From Perognathus longimembris pacificus (taxonomy: Eukaryota > Chordata > Mammalia > Rodentia > Heteromyidae), in NCBI RefSeq assembly GCF_023159225.1, contig NC_063167.1, positions 70,247,798 to 70,311,797 of the forward strand: DNA of 64,000 nucleotides, in the 5' to 3' direction. This document shows, piece by piece, positions 10,361 to 21,513 of this stretch. A program made the translations under genes and the position numbers. A model generated the notes under the pieces. That model ran no database searches. It had not been told where the DNA came from and saw only the letters and a program-made list of their open reading frames with translations. Every line of letters starts with the position of its first letter. Position 1 is the first letter of the stretch.

Positions 10361-11020
10361 GTGCGTTGCTGCTGCCGTTTCTCGTTAGCATATGACCTTC
10401 GGGTCTTACAGTCTGTGAGTGTCTTCTGTATAATTTGGAGCTGGGTATCACACCGCTCCCCAGCTTGTCTTGGGGAGTCCGCAACATATGTGCAAGTGTT
10501 TATTAAGTCTCATGGTTTAATTTTAAACATAAAATTCCCTCCTTCTCTGGCTTCCTTTTTCCAGAACCTTACAAAGTTGCAGATGTAGCCAAGCAAATAA
10601 ATTGAAGACAGCCTTATATAGCAATAAACTTGCTTATGAAGGAGTATTAAGAAGACTCCCTTCACCCTGCCCACAACAAAAACCTCCCCTCTCAACCCTC
10701 TGATAACACCCACGACAGTCCCGGGCAGTGCCACTCCTGTCTGCTTGTATAAATTTGATCTCACAGCATGCATACTAGTCATCACCACCTTAATATGAAA
10801 ACACTTTAAAGGGGGCGTTCTTCAAGGTTCCAAGGCATTATGCTCCACTTCCAGCCCTTTGCAAATCATTACAACTCCCTGACAGTTGTTCTGAGTTGTT
10901 GTGGATCCTTTACAACTTTGATTGCCCTCCTCTGAGGACGCACACTTCTAGTGTTTTCAACATGGGCTTCTCAGCCCTTGGAGGGCTCCACAGAGCACGA
11001 GGTGGAGGGTTAAAATTCTC
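10361..11020. other. AT-richer unique stretch, no gene seen
   Basis: No exon, repeat or RNA gene recognised. Confidence 0.5.
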
Positions 11021-11022
11021 CT

Positions 11023-11250
11023 TGGGCTGGGCACCAGCAGCTCACACTTGGCATCTTAGTTACTCAGGAGGTTTAGACCTTTAGGATCAAGGTTTGAAGT
11101 CAACCTGAGCAGAAAAATCCTTCAGGTTCTATCTCTAGTTAATCAGCACAAGGCTAAAACTGTAGGTGTGGCTAAAGTGGTAGAGCACCAGCTGTAAGCA
11201 AGAAATACAAGCAAAAGCATGAGGCTGTGATTTCAAGCCCTGGTATGGAC
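11023..11250 (+). mobile_element. SINE, B1L-Geo
   Basis: Starts gggctgggcaccagcagctc and ends atttcaagccctggtatgg, followed by (CA)n. Confidence 0.85.
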
Positions 11251-11256
11251 ACACAT

Positions 11257-11258
<2 letters not shown>

Positions 11259-11302
<44 letters not shown>
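11259..11302. repeat. (CA)n microsatellite at SINE 3' end
   Basis: About 20 CA units directly downstream of the preceding SINE. Confidence 0.97.
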
Positions 11303-11306
<4 letters not shown>

Positions 11307-13128
11307 CTTGATTTATGCCAATAGCGTGACAGTCTTTTTTTAAAAACACCTAACACATTTAAAAAATATTTAATGTTTACTAAGTAAAGACCTCAAGATC
11401 TTTTTTTCTAAATGAATCTCTAGAATTGTCTTCCCCAGATTACACTAGAATTTCGAGGCTTCCTCTATTTTTATCCACTGCAGATGACTTTATCCTTAAT
11501 TAAAAATTTCTCTATTTCCTCTTTTGTTGGTTTGGTGTAATTGTTCCTATATACTTATGGAATCTTCATTTGCCAATCAATCTGCCTATTAGTCCATGAG
11601 TCCAAGCTCTGTGTCATCTTCAATTGTGAATCTGCTGGTCTGGTGATGGAGCCACTAGTTCAGTGCCGTAGACTCTCCTGTGGCTGGTACATCTCCCTCC
11701 TGGTTCAGGATGGTTGCTGAGGTGCCCAATGCCAGCCCTGTTCTGTGACTGAGGTTGGGCCTGGCCACGTCCACAGTCATTCATTAGAAGTGGGGCTCAT
11801 ACATTGCACATACAAGGCTGTCAGTACTTGCGCAGAAGTTTCTAGGGTGCTTCTGTATTCGCCAACAGGTAGGGGGGTGCAGAGATGGAGATCTGGCCAG
11901 AGGCCAGGAGCTCCTTCACTAAATCTTCAGACATGTGAGGAATTTCTGAAATGCTTCTTCCCTGGTGTCTCTTGTGGCTGAGGAGTCCCTGGAGCTGCTG
12001 ATCAGAGGGTTCCTAGCCCACCCTAACCCCGAGAAGCTGGATCCTCAAGGTCCTGTAGGTTTTTCTCCTTGTCCCAGAGTGCAGGAGAGAGCCCCAGAAA
12101 TTCCACAAGCAGACTTCACCATTGAGAAGGCTGTGGGAACGCCGAGGCCTGGCGTTCAGGGAAGGAGAAAGCACTGGCACATCGCCATTGGAGGAGGCCT
12201 GATCCGTAGACAAAGAGGGTCTTGCGCAGCGGCTCCTTGTGGTGGACGTGGATGGGGAGGAGGCCCAGCCTGGGGTCAGGCCAGAGAAGGAGGAGGTGTA
12301 AGTTGCTCTGGGACCACGCACTCAGCTTGAGTTGATGACCATGCGTTGTCCAGGAAATTGGCACAGAGCATCACCCCTTTCCCACTGAGCCCCACCCGTG
12401 GGAACCCCCACTGCCCAGGGAAGCTGGGACAAGGGCCCCGCTGCCTCTGGAAATAGGACTTCGTGTGGAAGTGGGATAGTTTCATGAAATTTGTGAAAGC
12501 CAGGGGAGGGGCTCTGTGTCCAAGAGAGCATATGGTGCACAGTTGTGGATAAAGCTTGTCAAAGCACCCGTGTGATGTCATTATTTTGGTTATTTTGGGA
12601 AGACGGAAGACAAACTCCACTCTAGACACAGGCCATCCATCACAGACCCTAGGGGCTCCCTACAGCCTGCCACAGAGCCCAAGGGCTCCCTGCAGTTTGG
12701 AGGATGGGGCCCTCCCTGAGCCCCCCACAGAACTAAAGGGTGCTGGCTCCTCTTCGTGGCACATCTGGGTTTCCCTTAATGTAATTGTGCAGAATTCTTG
12801 GGGGAAAAGTCACCCATAACCCTTGATGTCTGCGTCATGATCAGGATGAGGATTCCCGCAAGCCAGAACCCCAGGCAGAGCCTCCTCTGGAGTCCAGCAC
12901 GTGGCTAGCTCTCTAATCATAGACTGGCATCTGTTCCTGGGGTGTCAGTGGGCTGGGGAAAGCTACCATACCCCCTGGGAAGCAATTCCAGTGTCAACAC
13001 ATAGAGGGATGGAGAGGGAGACCAGAGGAGAGAGGTATCATGCTGAAGACTGTGGCGTAATGGATGCTGCCATTCCCATGAGAAAGCAAATATAAAATAA
13101 TGCTGGTACTTTCTGTGCTGGGAACCAC
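11303..13128. other. non-repetitive stretch, no confirmed gene
   Basis: 1.8 kb without recognised SINEs. Minus-strand frames at 12013-12364 give serine/arginine-rich translations, but there are no splice or start signals I trust. Left uncalled. Confidence 0.5.
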
Positions 13129-13205
13129 AGGGAAGCCTCAAACTCTCCGTCCTCCCACCTTGGCCTCCAAAGGGCTGGGACAAGAGGTGTGACCATGCCC
13201 AGCTC
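13129..13205 (-). mobile_element. 7SL/Alu-like SINE fragment
   Basis: Reads cctcccaccttggcctcc, gggctgggacaagaggtgtg and accatgcccagct, the reverse of a 7SL-derived monomer. Confidence 0.7.
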
Positions 13206-13565
13206 CAGTGTCTTGAACTACGTGTGCTGAAAATACTGGAGACTCAAACAGTGAGAACACAGGAAACTCTGACCGGGAGGAAAGTCTGCTGTTAGCACTG
13301 CAGGCAGGCTGAGCTGGCGCCAGCCAAGCCTTGTCTGCAGGCCCAGGGAGCCAGGCCTGACTCAGGCTGGAGATTTTAGTTATATGATGTCCTCAGTCCG
13401 GACTCAGGAGCTACAGTGGAACCAAGGGGATGCATATATCGCATTGTCTGCAAACGAACATTCAAGAGTTTTTAGATCCTGCCACGCAAAAGGCTGGGTG
13501 AAGGGGAAAATGCTATATAATATAGTATAGAATAAATATGCTGTATAATATATACTATATAACAT
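13206..13565. other. unique stretch ending in an AT-rich run
   Basis: No gene seen. 13510-13562 is an AT-rich run of tata/atag words, a weakly palindromic low-complexity segment. Confidence 0.55.
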
Positions 13566-13795
13566 GTAGGAGGCTAGTAGCTCACACCTGTAATTCCTGA
13601 TACTCAGGACACTGAGGTCTAAGGATTACAGTCTGAAACCAGCCTGGGCAGGAAAGTCTTTGAGACTGCTATCTCCAATCAAGGAGCAAAACACCCGAAG
13701 TGAAGAAGTGACTCAAGTGGTAAAGTGCCAGCCTTGAGTGAAAAAGCCATTCCAGAGGGAGAGGCCCTGAGTTCAAGCCCCAGTGCCAGGATGCA
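13566..13795 (+). mobile_element. SINE, B1L-Geo
   Basis: A full-length copy: aggctagtagctcacacctg, then Geo half ending gagttcaagccccagtgcca and a short CA tail. Confidence 0.88.
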
Positions 13796-14440
13796 CACAC
13801 CAAAATACTATAGAACAAAGAAAGCTCAACAGCTGTGTGAAACTTTTGAGAGAAGGACTATTTTAATGACAAAACAAAGATAGGAGAATTTCTCCAGGTT
13901 TAGAACATGGAAAGATGCTGAATTTTCCCCCTGTTTTTGTTAGCATCAGTGGACAGTATGAAGGTTGGCTTGTCTCCATAATGCTGGAGATTTAGTTAGA
14001 TGATTTGCTGAGATGGTGGTGGAGTGAAAGACACCCTCAAACTTGGAACACAACAAGGAGAGGGCCCATCTGCCAGGGGTGCATGTGGATCTCTAGTGGC
14101 ATAAGACAAACCCAGGTAAGGTGAGAGGCAACTCAGAGCGACAGTCCCACCCGCAGCTGCCTCCCTGGAAGGCTTCGCCCTCCACTGTGAACACAGGAGA
14201 AGGAGGCATGCCCCAGAGAGGGAGGCAGAAATCTGCCTGTCCTGGCTCCAGTTCTGGGTGGAGCCAGGTAAGGTTAAAAAGTATACTGAGGAATTCCTCT
14301 CCCAGCTCACCTTCGCAGGTGTTCATTCACACTGACTCCCAGACCTGCTCACTGACATCTAAGAGGCTCCGGATTGGCCCCAGCCACACCCTAGAGAAAT
14401 CAAGTGGAAGTCCTCTGTGTAGGTGCGCATGCGCATGTGT
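13796..14440. other. unique stretch, no gene seen
   Basis: Minus and plus frames across 14000-14490 overlap each other and end in a CA/GCAC tract. Not supported as coding. Confidence 0.5.
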
Positions 14441-14478
14441 GCGCGAAACACACACGCACGCATGCACACGCACACACA
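14420..14478. repeat. (GCAC/CA)n alternating tract
   Basis: Alternating purine-pyrimidine sequence with gcgcatgcgc palindromes, then cacacgcacg units. Confidence 0.88.
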
Positions 14479-14559
14479 GCATCATGCAGTAGAATCAGAA
14501 GATGCAATACACGGCAGAAACAGATGTACAATGTATTAAAGTCATCAAAATGGAAGAAA

Positions 14560-14935
14560 AACAAGGCAATGAAAAATATCACAAACGTTTGTAAAAAGGA
14601 TAAAGCATGATTAAAAGAACTTGAAAAGTAACCAAACAGAATTTGTAACTGAAATTACAAAGAAGATAAACAGGCTAAAGCAATTTAGATTCAGGTAAAG
14701 AGGAAGTTAGTGAACTGAAAGACAGAATGGAATGTCACTCACAGCGTGGAAAGCAGAGCTAGAGATGCTGAGAGATAACAAAACAAAGCAAAGCCAAACC
14801 AAGCAAAAAAGGATGAAGCACTGTGACCAGGAATGGTTGGTGAGGTACTGAGAAGAATGATAAAAACTGAAAAATCTTTGAAAATATTAATCAAGAAAAA
14901 AAAGGCAGATAGCACATAGGCATACAGCAACAGAA
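14560..14935 (+). mobile_element. probable L1 remnant
   Basis: A-rich sense strand with words resembling the end of L1 ORF1 (agttagtgaactgaaagaca). Highly mutated with no long frame. Assigned mainly because a clearer L1 piece follows after the SINE. Confidence 0.4.
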
Positions 14936-14960
14936 ACAGTAAATATGTCTTTCTTTCTTT

Positions 14961-15192
14961 TTTGGGGTCAGTATTTGGACTTAAACTCAGGGCCCCATGC
15001 TCCCACTTGACTTTTTCACTCAAGAAAGTTGCTCTACAATTTGAGCCACAGCTCTGCTTTTAAGCTTTTTTGTTGGTTAATTGAAAGCAAGAGTCTCATG
15101 GACTTTTCTGCTCAGGCTGACTTTGAACCTGGGTCCTCAGATCTTGGCCTCATGAGTAGCTAGGATTACAGGTGTGAGCCATCAGTGCCTGA
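14961..15192 (-). mobile_element. SINE, B1L-Geo
   Basis: A full-length copy lying between two L1-like pieces, probably inserted into them. It ends tgtgagccatcagtgcctga. Confidence 0.88.
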
Positions 15193-15214
15193 CACAATAG
15201 GACATATTTATAAA

Positions 15215-15440
15215 GATAAAAGAACAAAATGAAAAACTCTATGACAATGAAATACATAAACATGGGAGAAAGGGGAAAATTCCTTGAGAACATTACAAAA
15301 TGTTTCCAAAGTTATTCTGAGAGAAAAATAGAAGACATAAATGTTCCTCTAGCTATTTAAGGAATTGAGTATTTGAAGATCTTCCTAAAAAGAAAATTCC
15401 ATGCCCAGACAAGTCTTCTAAGGTTTTGTAAGCTTTCTGT
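15215..15440 (+). mobile_element. L1 ORF2 remnant
   Basis: The sense strand resembles L1 reverse-transcriptase region words: gaaaaatagaagacataa, then cttcctaaaaagaaaattcc and atgcccaga. Many stops and indels. Confidence 0.6.
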
Positions 15441-16318
15441 CATCGCTTCTATTTATTGTTTCATCAGAGGACCGACTTAGCAAGTAAGACAAGAATTATA
15501 AATGAAACTTAAAAGGCTTAGAAAGGTAAAAGAAAGGAATGAAAATATAGTTTGTAAATGATACAGTGTAGAAAACTAAAATAATCTATAGGTATATTTT
15601 AGAAGTAGATCATGAAATTTGCAAGGTCAGTATTTTCATGTGTCTCTCTCCGGATCTATAAAAGTTCATTGTGTGCCTACACCTAATTAGAAAACACACT
15701 GGCATCAGGGCTTGAGGCGGCTAATTAATAGCATCTGTTTCCCAATCTGGGTTCAGAATCAGACCAAAGAACAGATAGACAGAAAAAAAAAAAAAACCCC
15801 AAAGAAGTAATCCAACAAATGTGTGATCATCACACAGCATCATGCAGCCACAGAAGACCTAGGTGCAGGCCACAGACAAAGCATACGGCACCGACAACCA
15901 TCCATCGAGCGACCAACCCCATCCCGAGGGCCACCGGCTGTCTGCTCACCACGAAGGAGCTGCAAGACAGGGGTGCCCTCTGCCCACGATCAGGAGTGTG
16001 AGTTAGCACAACTGCGTGCAAAACAGCATGGAAGCTCCTTCAAAAAATTCCAAATGGTGCCATAGGACCCAGCAGCCCTGCATCTGGGCATCGCACCAAG
16101 GGAAATGAGTCACTGTCTCAGGCAGGTATCTGCACTCCCAGGTTCTGTGCAGGTCCACAGGATGGCTGCGAGGTCACGACATGAGGTGTAAGGGAGACAG
16201 GACGCACTCACGATGCTCATTCCTCTGTTCAGAAGGGAGGAGCTTTCGCATTTGCAGTAACCTCGCAGATCCTTGAGGACAGGGTGCTGACATTGGAGGG
16301 ACCCAGAATGTAATGACC
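15441..16318. other. AT-rich, then mixed unique stretch; no gene seen
   Basis: 15782-15797 is a poly(A) run. The frames at 15820-16060 have no recognisable product. Confidence 0.5.
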
Positions 16319-16740
16319 TGTGAGCGAGAAAATCCACCGAAGCACAGTTAAAGGTGGCAAAGGAGTTTTATTAGTTGGTCTGCAACTGCCTTGCCCCGGG
16401 TTACCCCAGAACTAGGAGCAGCCGCAGCCTCCAAGGGGGGTGAGTTCCTTTTCTTTCTTCCTCTCCACAGGCCTCTGTTCTCTACAGGCCTCTTGGCAGG
16501 CCTCAAGTTCCTCCACAGGTCTCTCTACTCCTGCAGGCCTGGACTTGAGCCTCGATTCTCTGCAGGTCTGGACTTGATTCTCTGCAGGTCTGGACTTGGC
16601 CTCTCCACTCCACAGGCCTGGGCTCTCCTCAGGCCTGAGGAGAGTCTGGACACACTGTTCAGCTCCATGAGGCACCTTTTCCTGTCTTCCTTTCTCCATA
16701 TCTCTCCCTCTTCCCACCCCTCAGGTTATCATAAGAACAC
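16319..16740 (-). mobile_element. probable ERV LTR remnant
   Basis: Read on the minus strand, the end carries AATAAAACTCCTTTGCC followed about 35 bases later by CTCGCTCACA, which looks like a retroviral R-U5 ending in CA. The upstream part has repeated units containing ccagacctgcagagaatc. I could not find a matching target duplication, so the 5' edge is a guess. No viral coding sequence is present. Confidence 0.45.
16466..16640. repeat. imperfect tandem repeats (about 20-25 bases)
   Basis: Repeated ctgcaggtctggacttg and ccacaggcctctg words. The best pair, tctgcaggtctggacttg, occurs at about 16559 and 16581. May be the U3 enhancer region of the LTR-like element. Confidence 0.8.
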
Positions 16741-16759
16741 AGGTGATGATTTCACAGGT

Positions 16760-17730
16760 GTAATCTGAACAGAACTGGGGCTGGGTGGTGTTATGGAGCA
16801 GGCATGGGGACCATGGTCAGAGGAACCATGCTTTGCAGTAGATTCGGGAAGTGTAGAAATGGTGTAGACACAGACATGTGTTTTGTGGGCTGGTGAGGAA
16901 CGTGGTTTAAGCCTGGCACTCGCTGGGAGAGCAGATCGTGCGTGCTCTCCACATGTGTTGCAGCGGCCATGGGAGGTTACGGGCCCCTCCGTGAGGTGGA
17001 CAGCAGCAGGCATGTCTCAGTGTTTGCATGGGAACATCACACTGTGTGCCACACAACCCCGTGAGGGCCGGCGGAGGCCGGACACTGATTTTGTAGGCTG
17101 TGGCTTGTTTCTGTGTAGAAGGAAGATTCACAGCCCTGAATCCCAGAACCGGGCAGCCTTCTGCAGAGGATGACAGGTGGTCCAGGAGGGCCGTGAGGAA
17201 GGGTGGACCCAGGGCGGGAGGCTCTGCCTGGCCCAGGAGGATGAAGAGCACCCGTCCTGGAGTCCTCCAGCCACACCTCAGGGATGGGACGATGTGGGCA
17301 CCAAAGCCACGAGGACTCTTCCAAAGCTCTAGGCAGGCTGTGTGGCTTCTCCTCCCTGGGGTTGGTGAGTGAGGGGCGAAGCTGGACCGGGCTGTTTCCA
17401 AGATGAACTTTGCAGACTGTGAGAGAAGAGGCACAGGAAACAGGTGGTGCTTAAACCTTTCCATAAATCCCATGGTGCTTGCCGATATGAGCACACCACT
17501 GTGTGGGTTAGACCATCTCTAGACCATTCGTGTGCTCCTGGGGTAGTGCTGGGTGGAGGGCCGAGTTGCTGCTCTGCTCAGAGAGTCATGATGAGAAAGT
17601 AGCTTCTACAGGCTTGGCACAGATGGAGAATTCCCCCCTGGGCATTTTGGACTGTGGTTGATTGAACCTGTGATTTACAGCCTGTGCCTGACTGTGTTCA
17701 GAGTGAGGAAGGAGGCTGGCATTGTGGTTG
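16760..17730. other. GC-richer unique stretch, no gene seen
   Basis: A minus-strand frame of 195 codons (16907-17494) lacks any recognisable domain and overlaps other frames. Not called. Confidence 0.5.
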
Positions 17731-17732
17731 TC

Positions 17733-18050
17733 CACCTCTTCCTCCCCTCCTCCTTCCCCTCTTCTTTTCCTGCTCTTCCTTATCCTTTTCCTCCTTCTTC
17801 TCTTCCTTTTCCTCTCCCTCTTCCTCTTCCTTTCCTCTTCCTCTTTCTCCTTTTTCTCTTCCTCTTCCTTCTCTTTCCCTCTTCCTCCTCCTCTTCCTTC
17901 TCCTTCTCTTCACTCCTTCTCCTCCTCCTCTTCCTTCTCCTTTCCTCCTCCTCTTCCGCCTTCTCCTCTTTCTTCTCCTCCTTTTCTTTCTTCCTCTCCT
18001 CTTCCTCATCTTCCTGTCCTCCTTCCTCCTCCTTCCCTTCCTCCTCCCCA
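17733..18050. repeat. long pyrimidine tract (CTTCCTCCTT)n
   Basis: More than 300 bases almost purely C/T on the plus strand with ttcctcttcc/tcctcctcct motifs. A mirror-like polypurine/polypyrimidine tract that can adopt triplex DNA. Confidence 0.96.
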
Positions 18051-18089
18051 GCACAGAGTTTCCAGTGCCATCCCCTCTGAGACCAACCT

Positions 18090-18575
18090 CTAGGGATAGA
18101 TTTAATAAAATCTATGTAAGATCTTTATGGAGGGCAGTATAAAATTTTATTGAGAGATCTGAGAGAAGACTTAAAGGAAGGCAAGTAGGAAAGCTGAACA
18201 CTGCAACATTGTTGATTTTCCCAAAGTCAATCCACAGATTCATCATGATGCTACTGAGATTCCCAAGAATTGTGAAGCCCTGTGAGCTGTTTCTGAAATG
18301 TGTGTGGACAAACACACATCATAGTGCAACAGACACTGGGGGCTGGGAGGCTGTCCTAGAGCAAGCTGATGAGAAGCCACTTTCCTACCATAGTGGTATG
18401 GGTGTGGGATAGGAAAAAGCTCCATGGAACAGAATAGGAGCCCCAGACAGATTTGCACACCTCTGAGAAACACACATAAAACCTCTGTGGGAAGCTGGCC
18501 TTGAAGAAGGAAGAGAAGAAGTGCTTCACAGATAACATTGGGACAAGTCACCCTTGGAGAAAACACATGAGTCTC
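18090..18575 (+). mobile_element. L1 ORF2 remnant
   Basis: Recognisable L1 ORF2 stretch in sense: tctatgtaagatctttat, attttattgagagatctg, attgttgattttcccaaagt, then ccatggaacagaataggagc further on. 5' truncated and mutated beyond function. Confidence 0.82.
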
Positions 18576-18593
18576 TAGTACATGCAGGTGTGT

Positions 18594-18632
18594 GCACGTG
18601 CACGCACACACACCCATGCACACACACACAGT
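18594..18632. repeat. (GCAC/CA)n short tract
   Basis: Alternating gtgcacgtgcacgcacac followed by CA units. Confidence 0.85.
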
Positions 18633-18852
18633 GTGACTCAACTTACATAAAGATGAAAGAGCAAAACTGAATTTATTGTTGGGATCTCAATAGATGTTAA
18701 ACCTATAAAGCAAAGCAGGAGTGCAGCTGGAGCCAATTCCAGCTACTTGTAGCTGGCGAAGGGCCCTTCCGTTGCTCAGATTTGCTGTTTCATGTTGTGG
18801 GTAAATTTGGGAGGATTTTCTTTGGGAAAAAAAAAGTGTCAGAATGTATGTA

Positions 18853-19050
18853 TGGCAGGGATCTTGCAATCCCAGCTCTTCAGAAGGCTGAGGCCTGAAA
18901 GATCACAGTTTGAGGTCAGCCCTGGCAGAACAGTTGGCAAGAGTCCACCTCCAATTACCCAGAAAATGCTAGACTACAGGTATGGTTCAAGTGGTAGAGC
19001 TCCTGCCAGGAGCAACCAAGCCAAACAACCCCCGAGTTCAGGGTACTGGG
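18853..19050 (+). mobile_element. SINE, B1L-Geo, diverged
   Basis: Contains tcttgcaatcccagctctt, gaaggctgaggcctga and ggttcaagtggtagagctcc. Older than most copies here. Confidence 0.8.
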
Positions 19051-19749
19051 AGTTGATCTCTTAATTCCTGGAAAGATATCCTCATTCCCTCTTCCTCTCT
19101 CTCTTCTGGTTATTTTCTGAGCAGCTTGTTTAGACGGCTCAGCTTCTCTGTGCCAGAGTGTGAGCTTCCAAGCATCTAAGCAGATGCTTTAAAAATGGAA
19201 AAGGGCTGCCTTTCTTCTGTTTGTAACTAATGTGGCAATCCATTTCAATGAACTATTTTAAAAGTCTGTGTGTTTGTACACAGAGCGGCTTTAACTCTGT
19301 GTTTAGCTCTGACTGCAGCATCTTCATGAAGAAGCCGTGGAAACCCAGCAGAAGATATGGAGTCCAGGAAGGGGCAATGCTGCTGAGGGACCTGCCGCTG
19401 CCCTTGCCTGTCCTGCAGGGCCTGCCGCTGCCCTTAGCTCCCTCAGGGGCAGCTTAATACCGCTTCTGGATCCCTGGAGAACAGCAGGACCCAGGTCTCC
19501 AGGAAACTTCCAGATTAGAGGATGGAGTGACTTGAGGCTAGCACGACAGCAGCTATGCAGGCCGTCCCTGGCAGGGCTGCTGTGCCCACTGCTCCACTGG
19601 ACAGCAAGCCATGACTGTGTTGTAGATCTCTCAGATTGGGCGGCTTCGCAGGAAACCCAGGTACCGAGGGTCAGCTGCAAAGTCTGCTCCCCAGATCTGC
19701 AGTGTGAATGTCCTCCCTGGCCCCTGAGCTCCGCAGGGTGGCTCGTCCA
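19051..19749. other. unique stretch, no gene seen
   Basis: Frames on both strands at 19324-19753 share the same GC-rich sequence. The 15-base word cctgccgctgccctt is present twice, 30 bases apart (19391, 19421). Confidence 0.5.
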
Positions 19750-19860
19750 CTGAGCCAGGTGAGGAAGAGGGGCTGTGGTTCAGGTGGTAGAGTGCCAACC
19801 TTGAGAGAAAAATTGAAGCAAGAGCATGCAACCCTTAGTTCAAGGCCCAGAACTGGCACA
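19750..19860 (+). mobile_element. SINE, Geo-type right half only
   Basis: Only the right half is recognisable: ggggctgtggttcaggtggt, then cccagaactggcacac. Confidence 0.75.
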
Positions 19861-19861
19861 C

Positions 19862-20775
19862 AAGAAAAAGAGAGATGCAGGCAGAATTGGTATGAATTTC
19901 CTAACCGTTGAAGGAGTCCATTTTCCTCTGAGCTTGAACTAGGAAGATGAACTCAGAGGAGTCCAGACACCTGTGTTTCTAATCTTGCCTCCTTCACTCA
20001 AAAGCAGTGTTGCCTGTACTTGCCTCCATCTCCCTTTGGTGTCATCGCACATGCGCTCTGCTAAGTGGCACCGGATTGCTGTCACGGCCAGTCCCCATGG
20101 GGGACACTGATTTAACAAAATAATGAAGTGCTGAGAAACCCCATTTGCTCACTATGGGCTGAAAGCAATGTGCTGGGATTGCTTTGTTTATCAAGTGTTC
20201 CAAATTAAACCTTCAAAGTGTTTTATTTTACTTAAAAAAAAAACTTCTAGTAAGTATGCAGTGATTTTAAAAAAGGAAAAGGACCAAAAAAGGGAAAAAA
20301 ACCCAAACAATGACAGGAATTGGTCAGCTCTGCGTGCTATTTGATGCTGGCTTCTTTTACTGGTGGTAATGATCCATCTGCAGAGCTGTGCCCGCAGCAT
20401 CCAGCTCTGAGCCCTCCGCAGAGAGCCACAGACAGAGGGACCCCAGGGGTCTCCGTCCCCTGCCTCCTTCAAGTGGACATGACCAGCTGTCTGCTGGGAA
20501 GACCTGATGTCCTCCTTGTCAGGGGACCCCTCCCCAGAGGCCAGGGCCACCCCTTCCTCCCACCCCAGGGCCAGGGTCTCACCCACCCCTCCGCTTTCTT
20601 CCCTTTAGGCCAGGCACTCTGCTTTCCCTCTTAGGGGCTCTGTTGCCCATCTAGCTTTCCCAAGAGTCACCAAAGCAGAAGAAGGTGTTAGCGTGGGGGA
20701 GTCCAAATCTGAGGTCCTTCGGGGCTTAGTTATTTTACCTGTAAAATAGATTGGATTCAGGTTCTTCAGAAATGG
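19862..20775. other. unique stretch, no gene seen
   Basis: 20110-20240 is AT-rich and high-complexity, and may be a conserved non-coding segment. 20390-20630 is C-rich. Confidence 0.45.
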
Positions 20776-20785
20776 TAAAGAGCTA

Positions 20786-20793
20786 ACACACAG

Positions 20794-20848
<55 letters not shown>
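20786..20848. repeat. (CA)n microsatellite
   Basis: About 28 CA units, among the longest in the window, with no adjacent SINE. Confidence 0.98.
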
Positions 20849-20850
<2 letters not shown>

Positions 20851-20991
20851 GTATGTGGATAAAACCTGCTCCTGGAATATTGGAATGGTAATAAGTTTCT
20901 TGCTAAACTTACATTGTTGGAGAAACATGGGAGGTTTTCTACAAGGCTGGGCACACTTCATCCATCTATTGCTCCTGCAGTGTTATGAATA

Positions 20992-21212
20992 GGTCCGGGT
21001 GCTGGTGGTTCCCACCTGTAACCCTAACTACTCAGGAGGCTGAGATCTGAGGATATAGGTTTGAATCCAGCTGGGAAGACAAATCCACTGACTCTTATCC
21101 CCAATTAACCAGCAAAAAGCCAGATAGAGGTGTGGCTCTAGTGGCAGAGTGCCAGCCTTAAGTGATAAAGCTAAGCAAGAGTGCAAGGCCTTGAGTTCAA
21201 GCCTCAATACTT
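20992..21212 (+). mobile_element. SINE, B1L-Geo
   Basis: gtccgggtgctggtggttcc to gagttcaagcctcaatactt, ending in (CA)n then (CT)n (21226-21258). Confidence 0.88.
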
Positions 21213-21295
21213 GTGTGCACCTGTGCGTGCACACACACACACACACTCTCTCTCTCTCCAAAACAACAGAAAATTATACCAGAAAGTACAACCTT

Positions 21296-21498
21296 GGGCT
21301 GGGAATATGGCCTAGTGGCAAGAGTGCTCGCCTTGTATACATGAAGCCCTAGGTTCGATTCCTCAGCAACACATAAACAGAAAAAGTCAGAAGGGGCGCT
21401 GTGGCTCAAGTGGTAGAGTGCTAGCCTTGAGCAAAAAGAAGCCAGGGACAGTGCTCAGGTCCTGAGTCCAAGCCCCAGGACTGGAAAAAAAAAAAAAA
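21296..21498 (+). mobile_element. SINE, IDL-Geo
   Basis: Starts gggctgggaatatggcctag and ends caagccccaggactgg plus poly(A). Flanked by a 15-base target duplication with one mismatch (agaaagtacaa-C/G-ctt-type; 21281..21295 and 21499..21513). Confidence 0.95.
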
Positions 21499-21513
21499 AG
21501 AAAGTACAAGCTT

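Noticed and set aside
17658..18142. Serine/proline/leucine-rich proteins at the pyrimidine tract
   Set aside because: Pure low-complexity translation of a CT tract, open in several frames.
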